Positions 11,520 to 21,359 of a stretch of 64,000 nucleotides of DNA are shown piece after piece (within the stretch, counting starts at the first letter, position 1; every line of letters starts with the position of its first letter). The notes below the pieces were generated by a model. The model was not told the DNA's origin and did no database searches. It saw nothing but the letters and a program-made list of their open reading frames with translations. The DNA is taken from the NCBI GenBank assembly GCA_026419785.1, contig JAODTK010000245.1:62001-126000 (forward strand), written 5' to 3'. Position numbers and translations under genes: made by a program. Origin of the DNA: Sclerodactyla briareus (Eukaryota; Echinodermata; Holothuroidea; Dendrochirotida; Sclerodactylidae).

Positions 11520-12340
11520 GGGGCGAAGATTCCGTTCAGGGTAAGCTTCAAAGGGGTCAGATTTCAGGGAGATTAAGAGGATGATTTGTGTATACGTGCA
11601 GGAAGTGTGTCAGGTTAGCGGAAGTGAAGGCGGGTACTGGAAAGTGTGGGAAAGAGGCGGAGGGAAGGTTCTGGGTAGGTAAGGCAAGGTAGGGTGGCGT
11701 TGATCCGGTCTTGCACTAGGACTTGCTACGAGGAAGGGGTGGCAGTAGATGACGGTTGGGGGAAGGATAAGGGAAGGGAAGCGTTTTGCTGGTTGGCGGA
11801 CTCAATTGCCGGATGTTGATCGGAGTTAGTTCAGTCGCGGAGATAAGCCGAAGCGCACGCGTGTCTGCCTTCCAGTGGAGGGTGGAGGACATAGGTGCGA
11901 GGGTTAACAGGATTATGGGGGGCGAAGAAGTGGTGGTTGTGGAAATAGGGACTAAAACCCCGGGGGGGGGGGGGAATGTCAGGATTGTCCTTAGATCCCG
12001 ATTTACAGAGTTGTTGTCAAGCTGAAGTCTACAAGGTCTAAAGTCGCGATTTGTGGTAATCTCCCCAGGTTTGACGGTCGGGTTGTTGATAACAATTAGC
12101 GGGCCTAAACAGGTGTTAGAGTGCACTGGGCAGGAAATGCAGTTTGTGGATTGTCGGGTTTCTGGGTAGGAGCCACCGACATATATACGTAGACGTAACA
12201 TCGCCCCATATGTTCTGTGGCCAACAATTGGCAGCCAATTAAACGCGCGGGGGATCCTGGGGAATTGCACACCCGAAAAGAACCGTTCGCCCATGTAGTA
12301 AACCAACGAGTTTTCGCCGGCGAGCAGCTGATACGCGATT
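11520..12340 (+). pseudogene. LINE ORF1 remnant with SGNH/GDSL esterase-like motifs
   Basis: Plus-strand translation gives pieces in shifting frames that resemble the esterase-type ORF1 protein of CR1-like LINEs. One piece reads GEEVVVVEIGTK...GGGGN at about 11920-11980. It resembles the strand carrying the VVHVGTND block of SGNH hydrolases. After a frameshift comes KVAICGNLPRFDGRVVDNN at 12040-12096, then a further piece FVDCRVSG at about 12143-12166. The spacing and order match an SGNH fold as found in such ORF1 proteins. The catalytic Asn-Asp of the third block reads Thr-Lys here, and a G-run interrupts the frame at 11961-11972. The 196-aa frame on the opposite strand (11716-12306) is probably a shadow. 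No RT domain follows, so if this is a LINE it is 3'-truncated. Confidence 0.45.
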
Positions 12341-14920
12341 TTGCGCTAAATCATGCATATTGAAGCAGGTATGGTGCAATAATACGAATCATTTCTGTGA
12401 GAATTTATTATTCTGAGATTTTGAGATAAGTTTTCTTCGCAATTGTGCTTTTAGATTTTGCAGGAGTAGACATCCTTTTGTGTTTCTACCCGTCTTCCAC
12501 ACTGATATGAACACAATGAGTCGTACCGTACTAGAGCATACATCTAGGCCCTTAGCGTCAGCCTACGTAGCTGCGATGGTCTGCCCGAGTGAAGAACTAC
12601 ATAGGCCGTCATACTCCGACAACTCTAGTGATGATGTGACCTGACCAAACCCTTTTGCGCCTAGGGTATCCCAATTTACCTTGCACAGACCCATATTCAA
12701 GTTCAGAATCTCGCTAGCCTTGTGGAGATGTATTGCACACAATGGAGGCGTGATTGTCAATAGTTCTAGCAGAGCAAATTGCATGACCATTTGGTATGAA
12801 CTGCAGATATACCGCCCAATTAGTAATCCGTGGCAAACAATGAATTTCCCAGCTTTTCCTAGTCTACTTCCACTGGTGCGCCCAAGGAAAAGGCCTTAAC
12901 AAAACTACAAAACGAAAACCTCGGAGGCGCAGCGGCGCCTACAGGGATTAACTGGCTGTGGTTCCCGGGAAGGAGGTCGCTAACAAAGACTGCGACACCA
13001 TGTGTCCACTTGGATCTACCTCTCATTTCCCCCCACCCCCCCTCCCCTCCCCCCTCATGAATTGCTATTGAGGTACATTTTAAAACCTCAGGCAGAAATT
13101 AATGAAAGTTGTGTTTACAGGGAAAAATTAACAGCAAAAATGCTGTTGATGGTCATGCCATGGGGCAGTGCCATCAGTGAGGTTTAGTGTCAGGGGCATC
13201 CAGTGCTGCAGGAACTCTGCCCTTCCATCGGTCGGGCAAATCATGGTTCCGGCCGCTGCTTTGAAGATCTTCAAAGATACTAACTACCTTTTTAGGGGTC
13301 TATTTGGAGGTTTTCAGGATCATTCCTTTGTCTGCTCTGGAGGTCTAAGTTCTTTTAGCACACCAATCCTTCCCACCGTGCCAGCATAGTGCCTGATTCT
13401 TTTTTTCAATGTATAACTTTTGCCGACAGAGGTCAATCCTATCCTCAAGGCCTAGCAAGGGTCAGACCTGGATGCTGCCCTCATTGTCGGCAGCGGAATA
13501 TAACTATAACTCAGAAGCTAAATCATTGAAAGTCATTGGGGAAGATTTAGCAATTGATTGTTTTTCACGTAGTTTATTAGGGCTGCACCAAAAAATTGTG
13601 AGTCAACATCTAGTAAACCATACATTCTATATTGTACCGGCAAGGGTCATGTAAATGCGATGCTATATATTTCTAATTTCATTTCTTTGGTCAGGTCATT
13701 TTGAGGACTAAATTAGCTGGGTGGGCTTAATCTCAGTGGGACCCGCCTGATGATATTCTTAAGTATGGTTTCTGTTGAAATGCAGCCAGCCACTGTCACC
13801 GCATAGGCTCCCTAGACTTCGAGATCAAACAAATCACTGTTTTCATGACGCGCTTGTTTCAAGTTGTCCTTGCCTATACGAGACATAATCAATCTGATTG
13901 AAATGTCTAAACATGGCTGCAAGGGGAGTATAGGCTATTACATGCGCAAAATCCCCAACATTGAACTATCAAAACTGGAGCAGGGTGAGTTAAGCATGTT
14001 GCTGTTACGGCTGTAATGGGTTTTGAAGCATTCTTAGTTAGGACTCTTCTTGCTGCTTCCTCTTACTCCTTTTCATCAGCAAATTTTAATTTACCTCTTA
14101 CCAACTTGTCGGAACTATGGGAGCAACTCACTGAATTTTTAGGAACTTTGTGAGCAGTCTGGGGGTCAAAGGCCTCTAATAAACAAACAGGGATGACGCT
14201 TTTTCAGCAATGTGGTGATCTTTTTATAATATTAGGTTGATTGTAGATTTTGATAAACACACACTTCTTGGATTATAAAATACAGGAAATGCAATAAAAT
14301 TATAACACTGTTGTAATTTCTGGTACAGTGTATTTTACCATTTCCTCAGCATGAGACTAATATACAGTCATGCAGTTACCTTTAACAGAAATAGGATTAG
14401 CATGGTGAGTGGTAGCAGTGACTAATAACCTTTACTGAGACCATATGTGGACATCGACTGCATGAATTATACAGTGGGAAATTACTATGGGAGAATTTAG
14501 GGGTTAAGTCTAGTACTATTATTTGCATTAATAGGTGCTAAAGATGGAACTAAGTTAGAGTTAAAATATATTCTTCTTGATTTTTTTATCAGCAAATCCT
14601 ATTGATAATTTGCGGTTCTTTGCGGAATTTCATTTTCTCCTCGAGCAAAAGTCATTTTCCCTTATAGTTTACTGAATATGCCAAAAATTGAATGGGTCAT
14701 TTCCCTTAAAAGCAAAAAAAGGCCTCTACATAATACACATATGCACATACACATAACACATAGGCTACAGGTAAATCTATGTTTCTCTGAGAAAATGATT
14801 AATTATCAACCATATCCATCTACATTAAAAATTATTCTCAAAAAAAAAAAGTTTCAATACATATTTAAATTACTGATTAATAAATAGTTTTAATATATTC
14901 TTAATAATGAAATCTACAAG
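12341..14920. other. unassigned; pyrimidine-rich patch at 13028-13056
   Basis: Short plus-strand frames at 12681-12899, 13168-13389 and 13409-13654 have no recognisable domains. A patch at 12925-12990 containing GGCGCAGCGGCGCCTAC resembles part of the SINE body at 10570-10600, so it may be a SINE fragment. A C-rich tract lies at about 13028-13056. I see no gene. Confidence 0.35.
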
Positions 14921-14924
14921 TAGT

Positions 14925-15049
<125 letters not shown>

Positions 15050-15059
15050 GTATATTCAA

Positions 15060-15260
15060 AGGTCAAAAGTACTGCGTCGCATCGTAAATTCAATAGGAAA
15101 AAGTTTGAAAAGTGTAGTCGATGCGGTGAAAATGTTTATAACATTTATTTCCTACCGACTTTTCGGGTTTAAACCCCTTATCGAGGATGTATTACTTGTA
15201 ACTACTACACTGCCTACTTAAATAAAACGCGCGTTGAATGAAATGTTATGCCGCAATGAT
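15060..15260 (-). mobile_element. possible Penelope-like element end fragment
   Basis: On the minus strand this segment reads in one frame as YILDKGFKPEKSVGNKCY (plus about 15136-15192), around a GGGGTTTAAACCCGAAA core. From memory, similar DEGFKP...NKCYKHF-type runs with a TTTAAACCC core occur near the ends of Penelope-like retroelements. I cannot see a GIY-YIG or RT domain nearby. It would therefore be a short terminal fragment. This identification is tentative. Confidence 0.3.
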
Positions 15261-15890
15261 AGCAAGTGAAAATTCGCGCGTTATTGTCTCATCCCTATTG
15301 CTAAATTACTGAGCAAACCACGAAGCAAACGCGCATTACAATCTAAACAAGTCATTACTAGACGAAGGTGAGCGCGTATTGAAATAATGACAATATATGG
15401 TTAACCAAACTGTACTACAGATGGAAGAGAAAAGTAAACAAACGCATGCATTGATACGCACGGTATTACTGAAATACGCATGATATTATTGATAGTAATA
15501 CTGCTGAGAAAACTGGTGGTTGTAACTGCTAGAAATCAAATAATATTGAATTTAGTGTTCATACCATTCGGTTTCAGCGTTCCTAGCCTCTATATAAATC
15601 TGTTCTCTGTCACTAGACGGTCATAGTCGGTACCCTTGCCCTTCGTGATAACGGATACGCTGAATCCTGGATAGAACAAAGACGACAGACACCTACAGGA
15701 CGACAATAGGTAAAAAAAGTTGTTCTTCTCGAATATAACTCTCATTCAAGCGAGAATCTGTTCATATGCTGAACGTTAGACATAATTGTCAACGGCTCTA
15801 TGACCTTGTGATTCACTGGTGTTTTAGGACAGGGTTGTAAATAGTAGTCCTCGCAGTGTTACTAGGCCAGACCAGCTAGATGCTATTTGC
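15261..15890. other. unassigned; CGCG-rich then possible LINE 5' flank
   Basis: From 15225 to 15480 words such as ACGCGCGTT, TCGCGCGTTATT and ACGCGCATT recur. That is unusual for the AT-rich surroundings. From 15590 to 15890 the sequence may be 5' untranslated or upstream coding sequence of the LINE that follows, but I see no protein motif. Confidence 0.3.
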
Positions 15891-15904
15891 GATAGGCATA
15901 TTAG

Positions 15905-16640
15905 CAAGCTGCATTTTTTCTCCGCTAATGTTCAAAGTATCAGGAATAATTTGATGAGTTCCGAATTTTGGTCCAGGAACGGAAGCCTGACGTAGTTGGA
16001 ATTGCAGAGTCTTGGTTAAACAGTGAAATTTTCCTCAGCCGAAGTTCACGTTCCAGGTTATGTCGCTAGGAAGATCGGACAGATACTCTCCGTGGCATTG
16101 AGGTTGGAGTTTTGTTGTATGTGAGGTCTGACTTGAAAAGCATTGAGAGATAAGATATTGGTGTTAGTTACGTCAATTCTGCTTGGTGTGAAATACCGTC
16201 CAACGCTTCAGGTATTCCAGATCCTTTATAGTCTGTGTTGTATTCGTTCTCCCACATCTCGGAAGCAGAACTCGCCTTCTTCTTGACGTGCTTTTCAAGG
16301 TTTCCGGTAAACGTACGATTATTATGGGTGATTTCAATCATCCAGATATTTATTGGTCTGATGGTAGTAGGGGTAGGCAAGGTTCTGCCTTTTCTTTAAA
16401 GTCACCCAAGATTGTTTCCTTTCGCAGCATGTTCATTTTCCTACCAGAAAGCATAATATTTTAGATTTAGTTCCGAGTATAGTGATCCAGGTTCCGTGGA
16501 TAATGTAGATAGTTTTTTAGTAAGCTTGGTGCAAGTGATCCCGATATTATCGCTTTCGATGGGTCTGTTCTGTCAATATTCCACGGAGCGTTGGAGCTCG
16601 TTCCTTGTTCTCGAGGGCCGATCTGGATGGCATTTCTGGT
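15905..16640 (+). pseudogene. LINE endonuclease domain, frameshifted
   Basis: The domain starts with FFSANVQSIRNNLMSSEFW near 15915. After a frameshift it continues KPDVVGIAESWLN at about 15979-16020, the second conserved endonuclease block, which contains the catalytic Glu of the AESWL motif. The hallmark IMGDFNHPDIYWSDGSRG follows at about 16319-16374, with the catalytic Asp and Asn of GDFN retained. These motifs identify an exonuclease-endonuclease-phosphatase fold domain that nicks target DNA. At least two frame changes separate the motifs. The 70-aa minus-strand frame at 16168-16380 is a shadow. Confidence 0.85.
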
Positions 16641-16979
16641 TTTCTTTTAGTAATGTAGATTGGTTTAATTCTTAGGAAATTTGAATGCTGTTGACTCCTT
16701 ACGTTCTTTGGAAAAGCGTCGCACTATGAACAAAAGGCCTTCTTGGGTGAAAAGGGGAGGTGTTCTCCTAGGCGTAAAAACGTAAGAGACAATGTTTGGC
16801 GACTTTTAAAATACGTTCTAAACTGGGTCCTTGTCTGATTTAGATCGTTTCAGAGTTTAGCAGAGGCTAGGCAAACGTTTAGTTTCAGGTGCCAAGCTCA
16901 TTTCGAGAGGCAGATTGCCTCTTAAATAAAAGATAATTCTCGTGCGTTTTCCTCTTATGTTAGGGGAAGCAGAAGTGAA

Positions 16980-17157
16980 GGACACTTGGGTCCACCGTTA
17001 GTGTCTGATTCAGGTAATACAATCAGCAATAGTCAGAGATGGCTAGCTTTCTTAAACGACTATTTTTCGTCGGTATTCACTCAGCAAAACTGGGTAATTC
17101 CAATGACCTTGGTTGGTAAGTGTGCTCTATTTGGTAATATTGGTCTGGTCGCCTGGG

Positions 17158-17188
<31 letters not shown>

Positions 17189-18395
17189 GTAAAAGAGAAC
17201 TGCAGGAAGCTCAAGTGGTTATGGCTCCTCCTGGTCCCGATGGAGTTTACCATCCTTGTTTGAAATCTTTTACCGACCAATTGCCTTTCCATTAGCAATT
17301 ATTTTTCAATGAAGAGCAAATGTTCCTTCGCAATTTTTTCAAGAAAGGGCAACCGGTCTCTCCTTGTATACAGGCCATGAGTCTTACTAGTGTTGTCTGG
17401 AAGGTGTTAGAAGCCATCATTCGAGATCAAATTGTCGATTTTTTTCGATGAGTATGGCCTAATTCGGGGTTCCCAGCATGGTTTCATGAAAAATCGTTCG
17501 TGTTTGACTAATCTCTTAGAATTTATGAAGATGTTACTAGTGCAGTGACACGACAGGCTGTTGATATAATTTTCATAAACTTCCAAAAGCTTTTGACAAG
17601 GTTACCCTCGTGAGCATCTCTTGCTTAAATTGAAAAGGTTTGGCATTAAGGGAATGTGCTTGAGTGGATTCGTCAGTGGCTTCTCAATAGGGAACAACGA
17701 GTGTCATCAATGGGCGTTCGTCTCCTTGGCGAAAGGTCACTAGTGGTGATTCCCAAGGATTGGTTCTTTGGGCCTGTAAAATTGTTCTGGCGTATATTGA
17801 CGATCTGGGAGATTCGGTGCATTCCAGATTTAAGGAATTTGCAGATACCAAGTTGTATCGGGAGATTGCTTCGAACGATGATGTTGCAGTTGTTCAAGGG
17901 ATCTTGATGTAATCTCCAAATGGTCTTTCGATCAGCAAAATGTTTTCCAATGCGATAAGTGCAAGTATGCATGTGGTTCCAACCAAACGCAACGCTTCTT
18001 TCAAGTTAAATGGGCAAGATATTCATCAGGTAAAGTCAGAAAAGAATTCTCGGTGGTCATTTTTATTCTTCTTTGAAACCTTCTGAGCAGTGTGCTGAAG
18101 CTGCGAGGAAAGGTAACCTGGATTCTTGGCTTGATTAGCGTCCTCCTTGTCAGTGTCCTTGATACAGATAGTTGTTGTCAGGTTGGTTAAAAGCCAGCTG
18201 TGAGACCTCACCTGGAGTATTCTGTCCAAGTATGGAATCCATATTTCTCGAATGACAAGCAGGTAATTGGAACGTTCAGCGAGGGCCACTAGATTAATTC
18301 AATCTCTTAGAGATTTTCCTTACGAAGAGAGATTAGGGCGTCTCGGTCTAACTTCGATGGAACTGAGACGAATTCGTGGTGATATCATTCAGGTT
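16980..18395 (+). pseudogene. LINE reverse transcriptase domain, frameshifted
   Basis: Recognisable blocks occur in order. LAFLNDYFSSVFT lies near 17044. MAPPGPDGVYHPCLKSF lies at 17221-17270 and is the PGPDG motif before the palm. SLTSVVWKVLEAIIRDQIV lies near 17382. GSQHGFMKNRSCLTNLLEF lies at 17468-17524, where most LINEs have Q.GF. A VDIIFINFQK block lies near 17560, LEWIRQWLLNREQRVSS near 17656, and LAYIDDLGDS near 17785 after a shift. The catalytic FADD motif reads FADT at 17839-17850, so one of the two metal-binding aspartates is absent. The thumb-like region ends with LEYSVQVWNP near 18210 and RATRLIQSLRDFPYEERL from 18285. Many one-base shifts separate these blocks. Confidence 0.85.
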
Positions 18396-18399
18396 CTTT

Positions 18400-19080
18400 T
18401 TTTTTCTTTTTTTTTTTTTTCTGAGGGGCCTTCCTCCCATCCAGTCCGGGGATTCTCCCGTTTGGGAGAATTCTGCAATTCTCCTGTTCGGGAGAAGTGG
18501 AGTTAATACAGATACTGAATATTCATTGCTGCACACTGGGAGATGAAAACAGTCGTTCCCAGTTAATGACACCTTGCGCTGTTTGAGTAATTGACATAGT
18601 CGATAAGTACAGTAACGTGTGTTTCCATAGCATGACACGATTCTACTGCCACTCCATGCCACTCTCTTATCAAACGCACAGTTTACATCACAACGAATCA
18701 CTGTCCGGAACGACTGTGACAAATCTGATCCCAAAAAGCTACCACCGGAAGTAGACTATTCCCATTCAAATATCTCGAAATCTACTTTGACAACTATCAA
18801 TCCAAACAAAGCTTTCTTGTAGCTAGAACAACGGGGATACTGAATATGCAATGAAAATTGGAGACTCGGACTGGAAATATTTTTCAAAGAGGGGTGGAAC
18901 TAAATGTCTTCTATATATTTTTCATATGGAAGGACGATGCATTGGTGGTAAATACAATCGGTCGACCTCATGAATTATTTCAAATTCTCCTGAACGAGAA
19001 TTTTCATTCCTCCTGCCCTACAATAGAGGATCTCCCGGACTTCCCACTATTCCTTTGGGTTTTCCAAAGTTATCACTAAT
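18400..19080. mobile_element. nested ~0.68-kb insertion in the LINE
   Basis: LINE homology stops after RGDIIQVL near 18395 and resumes near 19085. The intervening sequence has no LINE similarity. Near its left end are two consecutive hairpins, TTCTCCCGTTTGGGAGAA and TTCTCCTGTTCGGGAGAA (18452-18495), after AGTCCGGGGA. Near its right end a related set occurs in inverse orientation: AATTCTCCTGAACGAGAATT (about 18985) and then TCTCCCGGACTT (about 19033). This suggests degenerate terminal inverted repeats of a non-autonomous DNA transposon. The 73-aa plus frame and the 128-aa minus frame inside show no transposase motif. The left boundary is blurred by a T-rich tract. Confidence 0.5.
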
Positions 19081-19260
19081 AGGGGGCATTGCCCTCAAGC
19101 TTCGTGGTAAACGCTGGAGATTGGCATCGGAGATATTTCTTCTACCAGAGAGTTAATAATGAGTGGAATAGCCTTCCTGAATATGTTGTTCTGTCTAAGA
19201 GTGTGAATGCATTCAAGAACAGTCTTGATTTTGATTTTTTTTAAGAATTGTGGGAATCTG
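19081..19260 (+). pseudogene. LINE C-terminal block after the insertion
   Basis: HRRYFFYQRVNNEWNSLPEY followed by VVLSKSVNAFKNSLD reads from about 19126 to 19230 in one frame. This is the typical C-terminal signature of CR1/L2-type LINE proteins, with the FF.RV..WN.LP pattern and then a SVN.FK..LD helix. It belongs to the same element as the reverse transcriptase upstream. Confidence 0.85.
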
Positions 19261-19644
19261 GGTGTTCTTTTTTTAGAGGATGTTGTGGCTTCGGGATCTC
19301 TCGTGATGATTTTGTCCTTCCTGACCCCTTTTCACTAAACTAAACTATCCATTGTAACTTGAGAACCGATACCCCGATTACAACCGGAGTTTGTTCCGTG
19401 TATTCAGCACATAAGCTATGTAACATATCCCCCAAAAATAGACATTTTCCCATTTCTGTCCCGTTAACTAAAAAATAGGCACATTTTTCGAGATTCAACT
19501 TTCCCTTCATTTTCAGATGTAGTCGACCCGCTGATTCTACAAAAACACCATGACAAATCACTATGAACATCCTAACTGCACTATGAGATCCGAAAATGGC
19601 CACGAAAATTTGATTCGGCCCAAAACATGGTAAAAGTCAAATTG

Positions 19645-19657
19645 AGGTCAAAGGTCA
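19645..19657 (+). promoter_or_regulatory. perfect DR1 AGGTCA direct repeat
   Basis: AGGTCAAAGGTCA is an exact DR1, two AGGTCA half-sites with a one-base spacer. This is the consensus bound by RXR heterodimers, HNF4 and COUP-type nuclear receptors. The surrounding 19360-19860 sequence is otherwise unassigned. There is no visible gene for it to regulate, so function is unproven. Confidence 0.35.
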
Positions 19658-20099
19658 CACAGATGGGGGGACAAACAAGTGAATCACTCAAAACCAATGG
19701 CGCACACTCATCATCCTTGGTAAATGGTAAATAAATTGGTTTCCATGTTATGGCAAAAAACATAAGTTTTTGACCCTTATTGACCCTATGATGAACTTGG
19801 ATGACAAATGTCCGTATGTTTGAAATGTGGTCCCTCACTCAATCCAATCAAATCGCAACTAATCCGCGAAAGATCAACTGAGTAGGTCCTTTCTGAGATG
19901 AAATTATTGCCTCTAATCTAACATATTTCGAATTCTTTTCTTTTTTTTTATTTTGCCTTCTAATTTGACTTTTGGTTACATTGGAGACAGTGAAAAATTA
20001 GCAATCATCTATTATAGCATTATTATTACAACACCCGTGCCTATATAGTCGCAAAATCCAAGTAGTTCAATGCGCCTTACAAAAACACAGAACGATAAA

Positions 20100-20690
20100 A
20101 TTCAACGAACAATAGTCTTTTCTGTAGAAGAGAGGGTCTCAGTGCTGACCGTGAGATCCACCAAAGGGAGGAAATTTTTTATTTTTTTTTTTTTTTCGCG
20201 GCATCGCTGCGAGGAAGTCTATTCCAGAGCTGTGGTGCCAGGGTACTGAAGCTAGATCTCCTCCTCCCACCCTTTTCTCTCTCGGATGGTCCGATTTACA
20301 AGGGTGGACTGTTGGAGAAGAAGAACCCGAAGTGCACGACGAGGGACATATTATCAATAAGCTCCGGGAGGTAGTTTGGAGCCAAGTCATGCAAGGCAAC
20401 TTGAAAATTGTATGTCAGGAATCCAAAAGTTCTGCGCCTCTTGCAGGAATCCAGGTGGGGATCGGCGAGGAAAGGTGATATTGTGTGGGTCATAAAGGGG
20501 GGGCATCGCATCGCCTCTGGTAATAATAATAATGCGTGCCGCATTTTTTTTTTTTTTTTTCTGTACTGCCGCTTCACACGGGCCGCATTGAATGCAAAAA
20601 CGGGATTCCATACCATAAACCAGAGTGCAGTAGTCGATTTTCACAAGCAAAGAAAGCGGGATTGGCATAGCCACCACTAGTCATCTTATG
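20100..20690 (-). pseudogene. 3' end of an L2/CR1-like LINE
   Basis: On the minus strand the segment begins with LLVKIDYCTLVYG (plus about 20647-20610), matching the S.LDYCN.L.YG block downstream of the RT palm. It continues with NAARIII (plus about 20540), then VALHDLAPNYLPELI (plus about 20400-20358), and ends with FSTLAPQLWNRLPRSDA (plus 20203-20251). That last motif matches the AP.LWN.LP terminus of L2-type LINE proteins. Frames change several times. Two T/A homopolymers (20186-20196 and 20545-20562) fall inside. The RT catalytic region itself is absent, so this is a 5'-truncated copy, the usual form of LINE insertions. Confidence 0.8.
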
Positions 20691-20699
20691 GCGAATGTC

Positions 20700-21220
20700 A
20701 GACGGAAAATGGCTCTTCACTCATGAAACTATTTAGCAGAAAAGATGGACCTGGTTCAGCCATAATTTGCCCTTCATCAACAGGGCCTCTTGTTGGACCT
20801 TCTGTCAGGTGCCGTTCCAGGCACAGGAGAAGTCGGGGAGGGGTGGGCGCCCTCGTATGACCTGGTATGAAAAAAAACGCATCCAGAACGCAACTGGGCC
20901 TACCATGCTCTGAATCCATCTGCAGATGTATACGCGCTCCATCCATGTCCACCTCGGTCCGTTCCAAATCTCGCAAAGTCGTTTGAGACAGCGGTCCACG
21001 ACCTCTTCAGATCTTGACGATTCAATACTACTAGTCGATTTTGATCACGAGTGACTGGACGGCGGGAACGACACGCTTCATGCCGGGTAATTTGCGAACT
21101 TTTTCCGATGTTCCGTCAGATGGTAAGTTGCAGACTATATCTAAACCACATGACGAACAGGCCGAATTTAATTGGGGGGGGGATAACATGCTTGCGTTCT
21201 TCAGTAATATCGTCTGGGAA
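20700..21220. other. unassigned; unrecognised ORF 21041-21355
   Basis: The plus-strand frame at 21041 reads about 60 non-repetitive residues, including FMPGNLRTFSDVPSDGKLQT, before entering a CA microsatellite. It has protein-like composition but I do not recognise it, and a G-run lies inside it. It could be a decayed transposon or host exon. Minus-strand frames at 20698-20999 are also unrecognised. Confidence 0.25.
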
Positions 21221-21228
21221 AAAGCTGG

Positions 21229-21304
21229 TACACACACACACACATTACCACACACTCACACACGCTACACGCACCGCACGACACACGACGCGCACACACA
21301 CACA
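21229..21304. repeat. imperfect (CA)n microsatellite
   Basis: CA repeats are interrupted by ATT, CT, CG and GC steps. All overlapping frames here are simple-sequence readings. Confidence 0.9.
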
Positions 21305-21359
21305 AGGATCCCAAAACCCGCACACAGATGTGGTAATATGGGACTACAAAGGTAAGTGA

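Larger units (their letters stand above)
15900..19350 (+). mobile_element. CR1/L2-like LINE, broken, with nested insertion
   Basis: A non-LTR retrotransposon can be followed along the plus strand through many frame changes. The order is apurinic-type endonuclease, reverse transcriptase, then a C-terminal WN.LP block, as expected for CR1/L2-type LINEs. The 3' end is probably near 19350, where ACTAAACTAAACT forms a short tail-like repeat. An unrelated segment of about 0.7 kb interrupts the C-terminal region at about 18400-19080. A poly-A run at 17158-17184 and several single-base shifts break the frames. The element looks inactive, although some breaks could be sequencing errors. Confidence 0.85.

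Noticed and set aside
11716..12306. 196-aa minus-strand ORF, the longest in the window
   Set aside because: The plus strand reads as LINE ORF1-like pieces, and the minus frame has Thr/Pro-rich low-complexity text without motifs. It is most likely a shadow.
20139..20680. Several overlapping minus-strand ORFs considered as genes
   Set aside because: Together they spell the frameshifted 3' part of a LINE protein.
21229..21304. His/Thr-rich ORFs on both strands
   Set aside because: They are translations of a CA microsatellite.
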